Assembly (NCBI GenBank): GCA_963576565.1
Contig: OY755046.1
Span: 50,834,786-50,898,785, forward strand
Direction: 5' to 3'
DNA: 64,000 bases
Origin: Aspidapion aeneum
Taxonomy: Eukaryota > Arthropoda > Insecta > Coleoptera > Brentidae
Below the pieces are notes generated by a model. The model did no database searches. It was not told where the DNA came from and worked only from the letters and a program-made list of their open reading frames with translations. Every line of letters begins with the position of its first letter. Position 1 is the first letter of the stretch. The position numbers and the translations under genes are program-made. Of the stretch, positions 26,672 through 38,000 are shown piece by piece.

Positions 26672-27613
26672 CAAAAAAAAACCGTCTAGGATCATAAATG
26701 AAAATGGTACAACTGTCTAATGGCAAAAACGGAATTATTAATAACCGGACATTATACAAAAACGTCATTTAGCAAAACAAGACAAGAGCAAAATCGAAAT
26801 TTAGTATAACGTCTTTTATCAAAACCGGACAAAATCAAAAAGGACAAAATCATAAAATGGGGCCCGGCATAGCATGAGCAACTCTCTCCTTTCTTTTCAT
26901 ATGTACTGGTTCCGTCTCTCTTTCTCTCATCGTCTTTTATCAAAACCGGACAAAATCAAAAAGGACAAAATCATAAAAAGGGCCAGGGCCTAGAATTAGC
27001 AACTCTCTCCTTTCTTTTCATATATACTGGTTCCGTTTCTTTTCGTCTCATACAAATCGGTATCATGGAAATTTGGCGGCAAATTTAAATCGGGAACAAA
27101 TCATAATGTTTTTAAACCCAAAAATACATAAAAAAGTAAAAATGTCTGTTTTTTTCGTTTAATTAGCCCCCCTGACCTTCTTTTGGGAGGTCGAAATCGA
27201 TGTTAACCGAACCGAATCTCTTGGTCAATTAATTGCAAATGAATCCTAATCCTGTCCAACACCTAACCCTTTTTAAGAATGGGCCTTGGTTAATGAAAAT
27301 GATGTGCTCTAGCAAGCCCTATGTAGATACCGCGATTTCGTTAGGTATATTAGTAAAAAAATTGCATTGAAGGACGCTTCAATTGCATAGCAATATAAGA
27401 ACCGCTCTTCTTTAGGTGAACGTCACACCCTAGGCCCGACCGCTTTTTATGATTTTGTCAGGTTTAAAAAAAAGACATTATACAGAACTTCAATTTTGCT
27501 CTTACCTTGTTTTAAAGAATGACGTTTTTGATAATGTCCGGTATTAATAATCCCGTTTTTAACATAGGACTGTTATGCCATTTTCCTTTATGATCTTAGA
27601 CGATTTTTTATTT
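26672..27613. repeat. Foldback element, about 940 bp, with internal 120-bp tandem duplication
   Basis: The left arm (CCGTCTAGGATCATAAATG, then TAATAACCGGACATTATAC) is inverted in the right arm (GATAATGTCCGGTATTAATA, then GATCTTAGACG). At 26810-27051 a 120-bp unit containing AACTCTCTCCTTTCTTTTCA is repeated twice. The centre (about 27160-27300) resembles the core at 30900-31125. Confidence 0.7.
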
Positions 27614-27877
27614 GTTTTTTGCGATTTTTCACATAAAATTCTAGGCAAAAGCAATGAATACACGATAGTTTGTATTCATTGGCAAAAGCCACTAGTTCTA
27701 TTCGAAAGAGGGGCAAATTTATATACCTCCTGATTTTCATAACGATTGAACGAAGGGTGGTTTAGATATTAGAAATTTTTAAAATTTTCAAAAATGATCA
27801 AAAATTGGCTGAAATTGGGAAAAATTTGGTTATTTTTAACAATTTTTTTCAAGTTTAAAAATTTATATCTTGACTAT

Positions 27878-28830
27878 TAGTTCAGGCCCTATTGGGTCGA
27901 GAAGAAACATACTTGGTATGGGTAAACATAAGACTCGTCCGAACATTTTACGAAAGGGAACCACCCCCTCAACCCTGGCAGGGGGTGCTTTTTCACGGTT
28001 TTTTGCTAATAACTCGAAAACGGTCAACTTTTCTAAAAATATTCTAAAGATCATTTTGCAAGCGGATAAAATCTCCTTTTAAATCTTAGTACCGTCTAAA
28101 GGCAGTGGTGTACGCTTCATAGATCTACGAAAAATGTTTAAAATATGTTTTTTATTTTTCTTGTGGTATTTTGTATCCTTAACACATTGTTTTTTTCAAA
28201 AAAGTATTTTTGTTCAAAATATTTAATAAGTTAGACATAACTTTTAAAAGTAACCGCCTTGAAATAAAAATAAATATGTTTGTAGAAATCCTCAAATCAA
28301 ATAAAAAAAAACATTCATTTTTGTAACTCAGTAAATGATACTCAAAGTGAGTAAAAAAATATTTTTGATTAGTATATTAACTTGAAGCCTAACTTTTTGA
28401 GTTGAATTCATTTAAATTATGGGGAGGGGGCATCCACCCTCTCGCCCCCTTAAAAGTGATCTTTTACAGTATTTTTCTAATTATTTGCAAACTTTTAACT
28501 TGGCCAAAAACAACTAAGTAATAGATATTGACGCTCACCAAAAGTCCTCTCTATAGATGATTCCTCTCTAACGATGTATAACAGGCCCCCCTTACATCAG
28601 TGGCGCACATTTTACAGGCATTTAAATAAATGAGAGGTGTAAAAAAATCAATATATTTTTAATTTTCTTGAATTTTATTGTCCTAAATGTCTGGTTTTAA
28701 AACTCATTATTGAAGCTGAAGAAATTTCCTTTCCAACGATGTATATCACTCCTCTCTCAAGCCAGTAGTAGATCTAGCATAGACGCACCAAAAATGGTCA
28801 AAGAAAAGGAGTTAAAGAAACGAAGTGTAT
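27878..28830. repeat. Half of TAGTTCAGGC-ended foldback family
   Basis: It starts TAGTTCAGGCCCTATTGGG, then CCGAACATTTTACGAAAGGG, and includes AACGATGTATAACAGGCCCC and AACGATGTATATCACTCC blocks. All are found in both arms of the large element at 48576-53092. The second arm is absent here. Confidence 0.65.
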
Positions 28831-29949
28831 GAAAAATATGTAATAAAAGTGGAATTTATAACTATACAAAAATACCGTAACCCAATATTAGCATGGCCTC
28901 AAACTCAATTTAGGATATTCCAAATTTACGTACATAATTACACGCGTGGCGTATTTTGTACACCGCAGATGAACACCTACAACAAATATCGCTAATCATC
29001 AAAACACCCGTAAAACTGCTGCGACATGACTTAAAACCCTTACTGTTAGACCCTTTAGAGAAAGGTTAGATGAATTCTACAGGGTGGGGTAAGTGTTTAA
29101 GACCAAACGGCAACAAGTTTTGTGAAAATGGTGTGTTAGCTCGCGCTAAATTCCACGGTTCTTTTTAAAATTTTAAACCACACAATTGGACTAGAAGCAA
29201 AGTACATTTTTCTGCGCTTGGGACATGCGCAACAAGAACCAGAGAGATTTCTTCAAGACCGCCTTGAGAAAATTGCGTGTTAATTACTTTCTCCAATTTA
29301 TTACAAATTCTATACTCGAAAGTGCTCGGTTTGTGGACTAAAAACCCTAGAACTGGAATCTTCAGCCCTTCAGCTACGTGATGTTATCAGTAGATCCTGA
29401 CAGGGGCCCCTGAGACGTGACGAAACTGGCTGTACATCGGTGAGTACTCTTGTTTTCGACTTTCAGTTGTGTGATTACAGCGAAATTCGATGGGCTCTTA
29501 ATTTTTGTGATTCCGAATCAATTATTATGTTTGTTCCCGATTTCGTTTAATAAAAATATATACAGTCCATTGCAGTTATCGTTTTTCTCACTGCGGGCAA
29601 ACATGGTGTACAAAATACACCGGCGCGTGTAGTTAAAGGTTAAACGGCCTACCCGGTATAATAAAGCAAACAAAGTAATTTGTCTTTCTAAATTGATTTT
29701 GGAAGCTACGACATAAAGCAGTCGTCGTGTGACTTTTCGCCTGTTTGACGCTGAAGCTAGAGCAGCTTTCATAGCTGAAACCATATCAAGGATAGTAACC
29801 ACGCTGAAAATGTCAGCCGTTCAGCTCAGTTAAGTAACGTAGCTGCCTGGCAAACGATAAATGTCAGCTTTTGGCTTTTACTGCATACGACCCCATTTTA
29901 ACCCTTAATATCATTTCCAAGGCGGATGAAGAAATGCCAAAAAACAATC
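28831..29949. other. No gene seen
   Basis: The GC-richer part (29100-29840) is open for 94 codons on the minus strand at 29802-29518, but has no recognised motif. The context is repetitive and I do not call it a gene. Confidence 0.35.
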
Positions 29950-30620
29950 AATCTATCTATATATTTAGCCTTCTTCGATCCATCTTTGGCCTTCCTCAAT
30001 ATCTTACACTCTTCTCTGTCTGTCGCCGTATTCATTCATCTAGGTCCCGCATGTTTCTTCAAATCGTCCACCCATCTCATTTGAGGTTTTCCCCTACTTC
30101 TTTTATTTTCTTAAGGTCTCCAGTTTACAATGGATTTGTTCCATCGATCCTCTTTTTGTCTGATATTATTACCGGCTAATTTCCATTTTAATTTTGCTAC
30201 CTCTCCTGTGACATCCCTTACTTTTGTTTGATTTCTTATCCATTCATTCATTTTTCTATCTGTTAGCTTTACGTGTAACAGTAATTTGTCTTTCCATTGA
30301 TATTTGGGCTTTTGTTACCTTATCCCTGTTTGATTTTGTATGTGTCCATGTCTGGGCCCCATAGGTGAGTACAGGCAGGATACTATTTATTTTTTAATTT
30401 AATACGTAGTTTAATTTAGCGAATGCTGCCCAGGCCAATCTTACTCGTCTCTTGATTTCAGCTGTTTGGTTTTCTTGTTTTAGTTCAATGATTTGTCCTA
30501 GATATATTCCTTTTCTTGTTCTATTTTTTCTTAGTTTATTCCGATCTTGATATCTTCATCTGTGTTTGTTTTTGTTTGTTAATTTAGTTTTACTGTAGAC
30601 TGTAGTTCATACTCAAGCCT
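29950..30620 (-). pseudogene. RTE-like LINE fragment, C-terminal part
   Basis: On the minus strand: QENQTAEIKRRVRLAWAAFA near 30480-30420, SILPVLTYGAQTWTHT near 30390-30345, NQTKVRDVTGEVAKLKWKLA near 30235-30175, and then GKPQMRWVDDLKKHAG. These are the post-palm blocks of RTE-type LINEs. Stops and frame changes interrupt it. The segment around 30420-30480 is nearly identical to 34100-34165 on the other strand. Confidence 0.85.
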
Positions 30621-30699
30621 ATATTTTTAGCTGCTGTGTCCATTTCTTCGAGTATTTTTAACAGTTCTTCTTTCTTATCTGTTAATCAATATCTTTGTC

Positions 30700-31270
30700 T
30701 TTTCCTTTTATGTAGCGGAAATCTCTTCGAAAACACGTTGTTCGACAGTAATAGTTCGAAAACATTTTCTTCAAAAGGTAAATTATTCGGAAACGTTTTC
30801 TTCGAACGAAAAATGGTTCAAAAATATTTTCTTCCATCGAAAATCGGTTAAATATATATATATTTTTTAATAACTTATAACATTTTTCCAAAAATAATTT
30901 TCTTAACTTAGCTCCCCAGTCCTCTTTTTGAGAAGTCATAATCGGTGTTATCCTAACCTTTGTCAATTGATCGCAAATGTCTCCTAACCTATCCATTGAG
31001 GATATTTTTTTTTGAGAAAAAAGGTTAGACGAACTGTCTCAAAAGGTTAGGATACGTTTGCGATCAATTGACAAAAGTTAAGATAACACCTGCTTCAACC
31101 TCCCAAATGGAAGACCGAGGAGATTTTTTTTTTGAAAAAAAAGCTTTCAATAAAATGTTTTAAAACAATTTTCCGTTTGTAAAAAAAAGTTTTCGAATAC
31201 TTTTCTTTTTGAAGAAAATGTTTTTAAATAATTTTCCGTTCGCAGAAAATATTTTCGAACAATTTTCAAT
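30700..31270. repeat. Foldback element with TTCGAAAA-type arms
   Basis: The left arm has repeated TTCGAAAACATTTTCTTC words and the right arm their complements (GAAGAAAATGTTTTTAAAT, GAAAATATTTTCGAAC). The centre is a tighter inverted pair around CAATTGATCGCAAATGT (30965) and GCGATCAATTGACAAAAG (31058). Confidence 0.7.
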
Positions 31271-31642
31271 ATATTGGATAAAAATTTTTTGATCATTTTA
31301 AAGATTGTAGTTTTTTACAAGGATGTTAAAAAATCCTAGGCGTTCTGGGCAACTTTATTTTTGTTGAAGAATTGTGAAAAATACGTTTTTAAGATATTCC
31401 CAGATTTTTTTTCAAAATTTGTGGCTGGTAACCATTAAAGATGTTGTTGAAAGTTTAATTGTCACCGCTATTTCCTAGCTGCTGTGGTTCGAAAGAAAGG
31501 AATTCTAAACCATTTTTATATCTCAAAAACTGTAACTCTAATGAACTTTGACGTTATGATAAATATTGTTGAAAATAAAAACTTTAAAAACCTCGTTTTG
31601 CTAGAAGCTGTGGGTCTTGATTTGTGATATTTTTGTAAATAT

Positions 31643-31922
31643 TAGGGACCTATTGCAATAGTGCCAGGCACAAATTGTGCCGGGTACTATATTGACAGTT
31701 TCTCATTATAAGAACAGCTGTGTCCTTTCAAAATTAGATCTTTGTGTATTATACGAGCCGGATTTAATAGTGACGCCACTATTAATGGAAAATAAACGAC
31801 GGGATTTATAAATTCGACTTTATTATGTCAATTTTGAAAGATCAACTGTCAGTTTGTAATGCGAAACTGTCAATATAGTGCCCGGCACAATTTGTGACTG
31901 GCACTATTGCAATAGGTCCCTA
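31643..31922. repeat. 280-bp MITE, TAGGGACCTATTGCAATAGTG ends
   Basis: The left end AGGGACCTATTGCAATAGTG is complemented by CACTATTGCAATAGGTCCCT. The inverted arms extend about 60 bp (to ATATTGACAGTTTC). The interior is short and non-coding. Confidence 0.8.
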
Positions 31923-33689
31923 TTATGTGAACCTTTCCTACTTCCTTCATTTCTTAAAAAGTGCTTAACAGGTTTTATTTTGTGGCTGATTACTTGCTAA
32001 ATTAGGTCTGTGCATTATAATAGTGCATCAAACCATTAAAATGTTTTGTCAGTCATCTTTAAAAAAACATGACGAAAATTTGTTTTTTGGTGGCATGATG
32101 ATCTTTTGGCATCATTTTCGCGAAAACATAATATAATGGTGTGTATCAACTTTATTTTGTTTATGACCCGTGAAGTAAAGTTTTAAGCTCTACGAGGATA
32201 ACCATTTTTTTCTGGAAACATAATATGACAGCTATTTAAAAGGAAAAATATATTGGTATGAACGAGTTTATTTCTTAAATCTGAAACTGGGTAAAAGTAC
32301 TATAAAAATATTTTTCTTCATTTATGATTATTCTAGAAGGAATAACACCAATAAACCTGTGGGTTTATCAATCACGTGTTTAAGACGCTAAAAACACGTG
32401 AGACAAAAAAACGTTGATTTTAAAAGCTGTTAGAAAAAAACGGTTATTTCATATATAAAAACAAGCTTAATAGGTCATTCATTAACATTATAAAAAACAC
32501 GTAGCTAAAACGGCGTTGTAATAACGCCATTATAAAATCATAACAGCAGTGTTTTTACGTTACTTTCAAGTGCATTCCAAGTAGATTTTTATTAACGTCA
32601 AAATCACATTAGGTTCACGCTTTTTCTACACAAATTTTAAAATGCGACTTGCATAGCTTTTCTTCCAAATATTCTTAAGATTTTACTAGAAGCAGCGCCA
32701 CCTATTGGCGACGTTTTTAACTTCGACGAAATCTATCCGGGAGTGCTTTGGCCTCTAAACTGCATAAACCAGTTAATGAACGATCACCTGATAAAGAGAC
32801 ATTTATATTGGTTCAAAGTGTTTACTGTTGAAAAATCTTGCTTTTAAAGAAAACATAATGTATTTATAGAGATTTTGTCTTGCCTTGAGCGCCATGTTTT
32901 AAAATTGTCTTGACGTGTTGTACTCCTAAACTATATGAACTTTTAGAACTTCCTTTCGTGTCACTTTTAAGTGAAAAAGAAGTTATTAACAAAAACGTGA
33001 CAAAAAAAGACGCAGAAAGTTATTACTTTTAACAAGTATTTTTCTAGAGGGCTTTTAGAACAGGTTTTCGCGCCTTTTTTTAAATAAAAGACATATAGAG
33101 AAAAAACGTGACAAAATAATACGCAAGTAGGTTTGAGAAGTCTTAATCTAGTAGCGTTTTAGAACATGTTGTGGAGGACTTTTTTAATGTGAATTTATGA
33201 AAATAACGAGCGTAAAAAAGACGTTATATATGCAGCACCAAAAACTTCAGTAAAAATTACATTTTTATAGCTTTATTTCTCCTTGTTTTTAAGTTATTTT
33301 TAAGAATGTAGATTTAAAAACACAAATATTACAAGGCATGAGGTTGTTTTCTAGTAAAAAATAACTATATTATTTTTGTTCACGTTAATTTTACGTTGAT
33401 GTGATTTTTGTCCTATGTGGGAACGTTCTCTAATAACTGTTAATTCCGTCAAAGGGATAAAAAACGAACTTTTCTATTTAAAGCTTAGGTTCTAAAAAAA
33501 GAAAACACTTATGGACTAAGTCAACCTTTGGTAATGTATACCTATTTGTTTCCCAATTATATAACTCAATCGAGCAATAAAAAAACAAACGCGCATTAAA
33601 TAAAAAACAAAAGAAGGACAAAAACATTATTAATTAACTATCATCTTTCAGTGGGACAAATAAAATAAGTTAGCTTGGATAATTGGAAG
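31923..33689. other. Intergenic, nothing recognised
   Basis: AT-rich, rich in ACGT-containing words such as AAAAACGTGA between 32350 and 33240, which suggests an old repeat. I found no paired ends and no coding frame. Confidence 0.35.
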
Positions 33690-34240
33690 GCAACACATAT
33701 ACAGGGACATCCAAAGGAACAATAAAACGCTGTGTGAAAATTTAGAGAACAAAAAGGTGTCAGGCAGGGTGAAACAATTTCCCCTAAACTATTTAACCAG
33801 GCCTTAGAAGATGTTTTTAAAAACTAGATTGGGAAGAAATAGGCATCAAAGTGAGCGGACTACTATACTTGAACCACCTAAAATATGCTGATGATATCGC
33901 CTTAATAACAGACCAGGAAGAAGAACTGATAAAAATGCTGGAAGAACTGGATACATCAGCTAAAAATGTAGGCTTGAGTATGAACTACACTAAAACCAAA
34001 ATCATAACAAACACAGATTAAGATATCACGATTAGAATAAACCAACAGAAAATAGAACGATGATAATGGGACCTGGGACAAATTATTATACTAAAAAAGG
34101 AAACCAAACAGCTGAAATCAAGAGACGAGTAAGATTGGCCTGGGCAGCATTCGGTCAATTAGGCCACATTTTAAAAAATAAAAAATATCCTCAGTACCTC
34201 AAAATGAATGCATTTTTTGTTAAAGGTTTAAAGGAGGTAA
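33690..34240 (+). pseudogene. RTE-like LINE fragment with intact YADD
   Basis: The translation around 33760-34060 gives GVRQGETISPKLFNQALEDV, LDWEEIGIKVSGL, KYADDIALITDQEEELIKML and GLSMNYTKTKIIT, which is RTE palm and following region. It continues in a shifted frame as GNQTAEIKRRVRLAWAAFGQ. Several stops (for example after ITNTD) show decay. Orientation is opposite to the homologous fragment at 29950-30620. Confidence 0.85.
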
Positions 34241-34935
34241 AAGGAGTTCAAAGGAGTAAAAAGGAGGTGCGAACCGGTTTTCGCTTGCTTATTTTATATT
34301 AATATAAAAATCTAGTTTTTTATATTATTTTTCGAAAAAAAAACAGGATTGGAAACTTTCTTATTAAATGTCTTCATTCAATTTATTTAAGAGCATTGTT
34401 TTGTATATTTGTATATAGTTAACTAATAAAATAAATATTTTTGGTGCATTTTTGACGTACTCGGTATAAAATCCAAAGACAATACCACACCAAAATTAAG
34501 TGACATCTAACCTACCTATAAAAATAAATTACACAAAATTAAACCTTTGGAGATCTAGCGTAGGACCAATTATGACCTAAAATAACAAAGGCCTCAAAAC
34601 TTACTTAAAAAAATTTGGTATAGTTTAAGTTTTCACTCAATCTGGCCCACAAACTTTCTTGCTGTTTTGGTCTTCTGATTATGTCTTCGCAATATCCCTT
34701 TTAATAAATATGCTTTTTTTAAAATATACCTCAGTTTAAAAATTGCTTTTACTAGGTCTTCGTTGATACCAGTACATAGTACCTCTTCTTCCTTGTCGAC
34801 TTAAACAATTATCCCCGATTTTTGCAACCTTCCGGCTCTCATTTCTTTTATTTACTGCTCCTAGATCTTCCTGCGTTTCTGGCCTTTTATCTCGGTATTT
34901 TCAAATTTTGCTTATATGGGCCTGTCCCAACGAGG
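34241..34935. other. 5' flank of the gene at 34999
   Basis: No ORF and no repeat ends were recognised. It leads into the TATA box at 34936. Confidence 0.35.
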
Positions 34936-34943
34936 TATAAATA
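34936..34943 (+). promoter_or_regulatory. TATA box with initiator at about 34969
   Basis: TATAAATA lies 33 bases before the A of a TTCATAC initiator-like sequence and 63 bases before the ATG at 34999. The spacing fits a canonical insect core promoter. The transcription start is inferred. Confidence 0.6.
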
Positions 34944-34998
34944 GCCAATTTTAAGGTTGGGTTGGTTCATACGTAGTTATGTCATTTGACAGGCAAGT

Positions 34999-35083
34999 AT
35001 GTCTCTCATGTTGAGTGAAATGATGGGTGAAAACGAGGATGACAATAGTGATCTGAGTGAACATGCACGTTTTTTGACTAAGG
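34999..35083 (+). CDS. Unknown gene exon 1
   Basis: The ATG at 34999 is followed by 28 codons plus one base, ending at AAGG|GTGAGT, a near-perfect donor. A second in-frame ATG at 35008 is possible. Confidence 0.65.
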
Positions 35084-38000
35084 GTGAGTATAAGCTACAT
35101 ATACAGGGTGTTCGGCACATGAACCGTCAAATTCTTTTGAGATATTGTTGAGGTCATTTGCTACCTTTTCACCTTGGAACTTGGGTCCTAAGAGCCACGG
35201 CTAAAGAGATAAGAATTTTTAATTTTTTTTCTCAAATTACCCAGAATCCCACCTTTAAACCCGCGTAAGCTTTTTATTAATGTCTGGAAAAGCACCATTT
35301 TTTTTATAATTCTGTAATCTTATGCTTCTTTAACTAATTAATAGATTTGTTAAAATTGATGTACCAAAGGGACATACGAGGTTTTTTATTGAAGAACATT
35401 AGTTATTTTGTGAAAGAAAATCAATTTAAAAATTAAAAATCAAAAAAATTATCGACAATTGAGAACTTCATTTTCTTTTAAAAACTTCCTTGAACCTTTC
35501 TAACGGTATGCTACACATTGATAAAAAAACATTTCTGCCTTAAAATACGGATATTCCGTCAGAAAAAAGGTGTTTATGATCGTTTACCTAGTTAAACAAA
35601 AGTTAAACCTTTAACAATAATGTATTGTGTTCTTTATTTATAAATTTTGTTCGAAACGATCATAAACATCAAATTGTTTTTCTTATCAAGTCCGAACGAT
35701 TATTGCCCGTCTCACGGAAAATCCGTATTTTAAAGCAGAATTGTTTGCATACCGTTAGAAAGGTAATCAACTAAAGAATTTTTCAAAAGAAAATGAAGTT
35801 CTCAAGTGTCGATTCTTTTTTTAATTTTTAATTTTGAAATTGATTTTCTTTATGTCCCTTTGGTACATAAATTTTAACAAATCTATCAATTAGTTGAAGT
35901 AGCATAAGATTACAGAATTATAAAAAAAATTGTGCTTTTCCAGACATTAATAAAAAGCTTACGAGGGCTTAAAGATGGGATTTTGGGTAATTTGGGAAAA
36001 AAAAATAAAAAAATTCATATCTCTTTAGCCGTGACTCAAAGGACGCAAGTTCCAAGGTCGAAAAGGTAGCAAATGACCCCAACAATATCCCAAAAAATTT
36101 TAACGGTTCATGTGCCGAACACCCTGTATATTTTCGCAGTATTTGTTTTTTTCTTAAAAATATTCGAAATTCCCAATCTCATGAAATTTAAGGCCAGCTT
36201 TACAAAATACCTTACTTACATAATATTAATTTAACCTACCAACAGACTTAATTAAGACAACTTTTTGTGCAAAATGTGTTTGTTTTTTTCACTTGGAAAT
36301 GTTCAAGAAGACATAAAATATAGTCCTTACATAAAATACAATTGAAACACTTTGAAGAATTTGTAAAAATTTAGATTCCAGGAAAAGGCATTCATACACA
36401 GTTCAAAATTAAAGAAAAATTGATGTGCATTTTTGACCCGCCCCCTGTTTTATGTAAACTTTCGTTCCTACTTCCAAGTAGTAGATTCCGCATGAAACAA
36501 ATCCAAATTAGAGAAAATGTTAAAAAATATATATTTAAAATAAATGTCATTTTCATTTAACTCATTTCCGCATGCTATTTTTAATGGCAGACTCTCACCT
36601 GCCCTTAACAGTTGAAAATGTTGACGTTGCAGGTGCCTTCCTCCTCACGCCCTCGCACGACCTCAGCCTCGACAAAGCGGCGTCGATTTGCGAGAAACTT
36701 AATTTCAGGTAAGATACAATGAGAGGCCAGCAAAAAAATATTCTCTTTTCTTAGGGATGATTTTACCTTGAGCTTTTACGGGAGTGCTGAGGATTTTTAG
36801 ATTTTAAAACCAATAGGAATTTTCAAGAAATTTAAGTAAAATCTATTGGGCCTCCCTTCTTATATTAAAATTATTAGAGATATGTTTTACAGTTTTGCAA
36901 AAGTTTGTATTTTTGTGAATTTTGTATAAAAATTATAGATACAACTAATGAACTAAGTAAATACTACAAAAGTAACGAGATTTTGTACTTGCCACTCCGA
37001 GTGTCGCGAACCATAAATTTTTTTAACTTTATCAATATAAATAATTTTCGAAAAGTAACTTTTGGTTAGTAGCTATTTAAACAAAACTAATTGTTTTTCT
37101 TTCATCTTAGAGGCAGTTTTAGTCTCACCAAGACAGCTACAGGGATCTTATTCAAATTCTCGGAACCAGACGACTTTCAACAAGTATTTAGGAAAGGATT
37201 TCACAAGGTATTGGTTGTATGTATAAATTTATCATTTGTTTTGTATTTATAAATTATTTTAACTTTTTTATCCACTAGATATTTACTTTTTCTGTAGAGA
37301 ACAATGCTAAAAAAATTTTAATGTGGAAAAACCACTATTAATATCTTTGCGGAATATTTTGTGATGGATGAAATAAAAATAAAACAAAAAAACATGAACT
37401 GACTAAAAAATACTGAAGTTATTTAAAACTGTTTTGTGTTTGTTTAAACTTTTGAAAGCACTTTTTTATTTGACAAAATAAAGAAGTTGCCTTACGTGAC
37501 GCAGGAATAAGTTTAAAATATCGATGTGGCACCAAAACTAACAAATGGGCAATCTGGCTTAAAAGTATTAACTACCATAATACTTATATACGTAATGTCC
37601 CAGTTTTACCCAAGCGCACCCAGGGGGGGGGGTTGCTCGGGGCCCGCCCCCCCCCCAAGGTTAATATTTTAAAATGATTTTTGACATATTGCATGAATAA
37701 AACAATAAAATAGCATAAAATACCGCATCATGGGGTCTCGGGCTCCCCAAGACTCTTAAGCCCCCCAAGTGATATTTCTGGGTGCGCCACCGCAATAGTG
37801 TATGAATTCTGTAAATCTTTTTTCCACTTTTCATCTAATGAGAGAACTCTTTCTCACTCATTCAAGAATTCATGTACTGAAAAATTTAGATTAACCTGAT
37901 TAAAAGACTTTATAGCATGCTAAATGCATAATACAAAATTTTAAATATACTATAAAAATTAAGTTTTTAGTAAAAATCTTTAGTGTTTTGTGTTCCGTCT

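Noticed and set aside
29518..29802. 94-codon minus-strand ORF
   Set aside because: Opposite-strand frames are equally open and no motif or exon border supports it.
36584..36590. ATG at 36584 as the start of the unknown gene
   Set aside because: It is in frame, but the bases ATGGCAG double as an acceptor, and exon 34999-35083 joins at 36591 in perfect phase behind a TATA box.
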